From: Flavobacterium sp. ACN2 | GTDB lineage: Bacteria > Bacteroidota > Bacteroidia > Flavobacteriales > Flavobacteriaceae | Assembly (NCBI RefSeq): GCF_002303885.1 | Contig: NZ_MRCM01000001.1 | Span: 124,001 to 188,000 of the forward strand | Reading direction: 5' to 3' | DNA: 64,000 nt | Shown: in pieces, positions 61,717 through 64,000 of the stretch | How the letters are laid out: each line of letters opens with the position of its first letter | Numbering within the stretch: position 1 is the first letter of the stretch | Translations under genes and position numbers: made by a program | Notes under the pieces: model-generated | The model's input: only the letters and a program-made list of their open reading frames with translations | What the model was told of the DNA's origin: nothing | Databases searched by the model: none

Positions 61717-62426
61717 TTGGTGCAGAAAAAGCTTCTGCGTTTTCGTTCTCCCGTCTGTTTTTTTTCAAATGGCAGATTACATCGTAAGCAAATACTTTTG
61801 GTATAAGCTTCCCAATGTTGTTTCAGTTCAAATTTCTTTTTCCAGTATAAAAATTCAAAACTGTAAATAGAAGATTCAGCAATTAGCTGGCTTATAAGAT
61901 GAGGCGGAATCTTCTCCACAATCGACTCTGGATGAACATAGCAGCGATACAAAACCTCATTTTTTATGATATTGCCCACTCCAGAAAAAATATCCTGATC
62001 TAATAGTACATCACAGATCATTTTCTCAGGCATTTTTTCAATACTCATCTGTGCTTTTTTCGGATTCCAATCTTCATTCATTACATCAACGCTCCAATCA
62101 TAATTAGAATTGATATCGCCCTCTATGATTTTAACTGAGCAGGTGTAGAAATTAATTTCGCCCTTATCAAAAACCAAACTCAGTCTGGGTTTTGAAGTTT
62201 TGCGTTCGTTAACTCGATAGGTTCCAAACATCAGCATGTGAATTTTTACTGTAAAAGAATCAAAACAAATTAAAAAATGCTTCCCCCAGGTTTTAAAGGC
62301 AAGAATCGTTTTATCCTTCAGTCGAGAAATATCAATATGGGTATTTCCAGATACAGAAATTATTTTCTGTCCGGTAAATTGCTGCACTTCTTCTTTTAAG
62401 ATTACTATAGACGGACCTTCGGGCAT
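61695..62426 (-). CDS. Fpg/Nei family DNA glycosylase (endonuclease VIII-like)
   Basis: A 243-residue repair enzyme starting MPEGPSI, with Pro2 as Schiff-base nucleophile and Glu3. The central GVGNIIKNEVLYRCYVHPES is the H2TH region, and the C-terminal zinc finger has CLRC and CTNC. The zinc-finger loop reads TGERKRRSFF, keeping an Arg-rich tip in place of the usual GRTTFYC-like form. It removes oxidised bases and nicks the DNA. The downstream DUF72 gene overlaps. Confidence 0.88.
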   Translation of the reverse strand: MPEGPSIVILKEEVQQFTGQKIISVSGNTHIDISRLKDKTILAFKTWGKHFLICFDSFTVKIHMLMFGTYRVNERKTSKPRLSLVFDKGEINFYTCSVKIIEGDINSNYDWSVDVMNEDWNPKKAQMSIEKMPEKMICDVLLDQDIFSGVGNIIKNEVLYRCYVHPESIVEKIPPHLISQLIAESSIYSFEFLYWKKKFELKQHWEAYTKSICLRCNLPFEKKQTGERKRRSFFCTNCQQLYK

Positions 62427-62448
62427 ATACTGTATTTTTTATTCAACT

Positions 62449-62482
62449 AAAAAAAGTGCAGTTTTAGTACTGCACTTTTATT
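62449..62482 (-). terminator. Terminator of the DUF892 gene
   Basis: AAAAGTGCAG / CTGCACTTTT around an 8-base loop, with A-run and T-run on the two sides, lies 16 bp after the DUF892 stop. It separates this gene from the glycosylase operon. Confidence 0.85.
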
Positions 62483-62497
62483 TCATTTTTCAAACCG

Positions 62498-63070
62498 CTA
62501 TTCAATTTCGGCAGCTTCAAGATTCACTGCATTTACAGCGACTTCTGTAAGGGTTTTATCGGCTCCTTTTTCTTCATCGAGTGTTTGTTCCAATAAAGTT
62601 GCTGCTTCTGGCAAACCAAGCGTTTCTGCAAATTGTCTTAAAGTACCGTAAGTGGCAATTTCGTAATGCTCGATTTTCTGACTTGCCGCAATAATTCCTG
62701 CATCACGCACTACTCCAAGCTCCGTTTCTTCCAGCATTCCTTTGGCTTCTTCAATTAAACCTTCCATCGCATCGCATTTTTTTGCCGTTGCTTTTTTGCC
62801 AATAATTTTAAATACCTCTTCCAAACGGACAATTTGTTCTTCTGTTTCGGTTAAATGATTATCAATTGCATCTTTCAATTCAACAGAAGAAGCATTTTTA
62901 ACCATTACAGGCAAAGCTTTTATCAGGGCTTTTTCTGCCCAATAGATGTCTTTAAGCCCGTCTTCAAATAATTCGGTTAATCCTGAAGCGGCATTAGATT
63001 TCGGCTTCGTAACGCCTCTCGGTGTAGTTTCTTTTGCAGCAGCTGCATTTTTACTATCTGTAGTTTTCAT
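62498..63070 (-). CDS. DUF892 ferritin-like protein (YciE/YciF-type)
   Basis: A 190-residue helical protein. A Lys/Ala-rich N-terminal tail (about 1-28) precedes the four-helix DUF892 domain: LTELFEDGLKDIYWAEKALIKAL (cut: LTELFEDGLKDIYWAEKAL), HLTETEEQIVRLEEVF, KIEHYEIATYGTLRQFAETL and LEQTLDEEKGADKTL. Repeated E-x-x-H-type residues can form a di-metal site. Related proteins are induced by stress and stationary phase. It is monocistronic, divergent from the acidic-protein gene, and sits among other stress genes. Confidence 0.88.
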   Translation of the reverse strand: MKTTDSKNAAAAKETTPRGVTKPKSNAASGLTELFEDGLKDIYWAEKALIKALPVMVKNASSVELKDAIDNHLTETEEQIVRLEEVFKIIGKKATAKKCDAMEGLIEEAKGMLEETELGVVRDAGIIAASQKIEHYEIATYGTLRQFAETLGLPEAATLLEQTLDEEKGADKTLTEVAVNAVNLEAAEIE

Positions 63071-63221
63071 GGTAATAGTTTTTATGATTAATATGATGGT
63101 AAAATTACTGCCTGTACTATCAGACTGGTTATATGATTACAAGTTAAAATTCCATTCTAAACATCTGTTAATTATAGAATTACACTAAATAATTTTATAA
63201 TATATTCCGCCAACTTCATGC

Positions 63222-63229
63222 TAGCTTTG
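63222..63229 (+). promoter_or_regulatory. Candidate -7 box of the acidic protein gene
   Basis: TAGCTTTG matches TAnnTTTG, 28 bp before the start at 63258. There is no clear -33 box. Confidence 0.42.
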
Positions 63230-63257
63230 TATATATAATCATTAAAAAACAGCGATC

Positions 63258-63797
63258 ATGAATACTATAGATAAAAACAACAGCACAAATAAAGATTTCA
63301 AAAATCATTTCTCAAATGATCGAAACCTTGCAGAAGATCTTAAAGATGATATTAAAAAACCCGATAATGATAATCGCGAAATTGCAGAACGAGGTTATAC
63401 GGTAAGAAACGGCTACAATCCGAACAGACCAAATCCAGATCAAGACGATTTTGTAAGTGATGATGATTTGGACGATCTAAACGACGATTTTCATACTGAC
63501 AGAGATCTCGAAGACAACAACGACGATGTTTATGAAGTTGAACTGGAAGATGATAATTATGCCGAAGAAAATGACGAATTTGATAATCCTTCCGATTTAA
63601 AAGAAGACGAATACGACTTTAACGAAACCGAAGATGTTTTGGAAGACATTGATGATGAAGACGATGACGATGATGATGAAGACGAGTACATCGAAGAGGA
63701 TATTGATGAAGAAGATGATACTGATTATATCGAAGACGATGTTCAGGAAGATAAGGATGATGAAAGGTATCCAGAAAATGATCCGCGAAGATTGTAA
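63258..63797 (+). CDS. Very acidic, probably disordered protein
   Basis: A 179-residue protein. The first 60 residues are mixed (GYTVRNGYNPNRPNPDQDD is the one distinctive segment, about 46-64); from about residue 65 it is almost entirely Asp and Glu with scattered Asn, Tyr and Val, including an eight-residue Asp/Glu run near 133-141. It has no signal peptide, membrane helix or known domain. It is probably soluble and unstructured, perhaps binding cations or basic proteins. A strong terminator follows, and a promoter box precedes, so it is likely a real gene. Confidence 0.65.
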   Translation: MNTIDKNNSTNKDFKNHFSNDRNLAEDLKDDIKKPDNDNREIAERGYTVRNGYNPNRPNPDQDDFVSDDDLDDLNDDFHTDRDLEDNNDDVYEVELEDDNYAEENDEFDNPSDLKEDEYDFNETEDVLEDIDDEDDDDDDEDEYIEEDIDEEDDTDYIEDDVQEDKDDERYPENDPRRL

Positions 63798-63819
63798 TAG
63801 TTCATTCTACGAAAAAATA

Positions 63820-63855
63820 AAAACCGTCTCGTTAAACAACGAGACGGTTTTTTTG
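63820..63855. terminator. Bidirectional terminator
   Basis: AAACCGTCTCGTT / AACGAGACGGTTT around a short loop, flanked by A- and T-runs, lies between the acidic protein gene and the convergent partial gene at the window edge. Confidence 0.9.
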
Positions 63856-63873
63856 AGTCTAAAACTTAACTAC

Positions 63874-64000
63874 TTAATCTCCAATAATTTTCAATACTGG
63901 AATATCGTCCATTCGGGCTAAACGCTCGGCTAATCCGGCTCTGGCTTCATTAAGCTCTTGCTCAGCTTTCCCTAATTCTATATACCATTTTTCTTTACCG
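63874..64000 (-). CDS. Unknown protein, partial (N-terminus outside window)
   Basis: The last 42 codons of a minus-strand gene that runs out of the window. The visible tail is helical and charged (KAEQELNEARAGLAERLARM) and ends DIPVLKIIGD. The stop lies 18 bp from a strong terminator, which supports a real gene end. Too little is seen to name a family. Confidence 0.6.
   Translation of the reverse strand, partial: GKEKWYIELGKAEQELNEARAGLAERLARMDDIPVLKIIGD

Overview
The window is chromosomal DNA from a member of the Bacteroidota, most likely a Flavobacterium-type organism (genus is an inference). The evidence is low GC content by eye, TAnnTTTG promoter boxes without Shine-Dalgarno sequences, TonB-dependent and SusC/SusD outer-membrane proteins, FecI/FecR pairs, LxxC lipoproteins with TonB-type barrels, and many intergenic word-repeat hairpins. 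No transposase, integrase, prophage, CRISPR array, tRNA or rRNA was found. Most genes are ordinary accessory or housekeeping genes.

Layout. 1-6 kb: partial quinone oxidoreductase, GNAT enzymes, DoxX, an AraC regulator, a TauE/SafE exporter with its DUF1634 partner, and a luciferase-like oxidoreductase. 6-9 kb: a TonB siderophore receptor. 9-13.5 kb: a thiolase followed by succinate dehydrogenase flavoprotein and iron-sulfur subunits with no membrane-anchor gene beside them. 13.7-15.3 kb: a DapB-like reductase and a DUF1810 protein. 15.4-22 kb: a probable import/export operon (His/Cys-rich small protein, ABC ATPase, TonB receptor, two DUF3526-type ABC permeases). 23-32.5 kb: ECF sigma, FecR anti-sigma, SusC with STN domain, SusD, a lipoprotein and a di-haem cytochrome c peroxidase, in one direction and without any glycan enzyme. 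32.5-35.5 kb: unknown proteins, a VOC protein and a tautomerase. 35.5-44.2 kb (minus strand): a heavy-metal resistance cluster (DUF6660 protein, CzcA, CzcC, CzcB, Zn/Cd P-type ATPase). 44.4-46.3 kb: two outer-membrane beta-barrel proteins. 46.3-53 kb (minus strand): a compact five-gene signalling operon (REC-histidine kinase, large hybrid kinase with three receivers, single receiver, CheR, CheB) without chemoreceptors. 53-64 kb: a stress-flavoured region (SDR, SemiSWEET, truncated AraC-like protein, PAS kinase, receiver, PPOX-like general stress protein, DUF72, Fpg/Nei glycosylase, YciE-type DUF892 protein, very acidic protein).

The most unusual signal is the repeat content. Several families of long imperfect palindromes, built from tandem copies of short words (GCAGATT, GCAAAGT, TTTCAAG, CTTAGAATC and others), fill almost every intergenic gap. 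One family (ends TAACCGC/GCGGTTA, core CCCGATAGCTATCGGG) appears to have inserted in frame into the start of czcB, where it now encodes the hydrophobic core of the lipoprotein signal peptide. A diverged piece lies in the signal-peptide region of the next gene, czcC, in a different reading frame. This resembles the protein-coding palindromic elements known from Rickettsia. In addition, an unknown gene at 32.5 kb is bracketed by perfect 77-bp direct repeats that carry a terminator, and another at 22.2 kb is bracketed by two copies of the AACCGCAAAG element; both look like gene cassettes.
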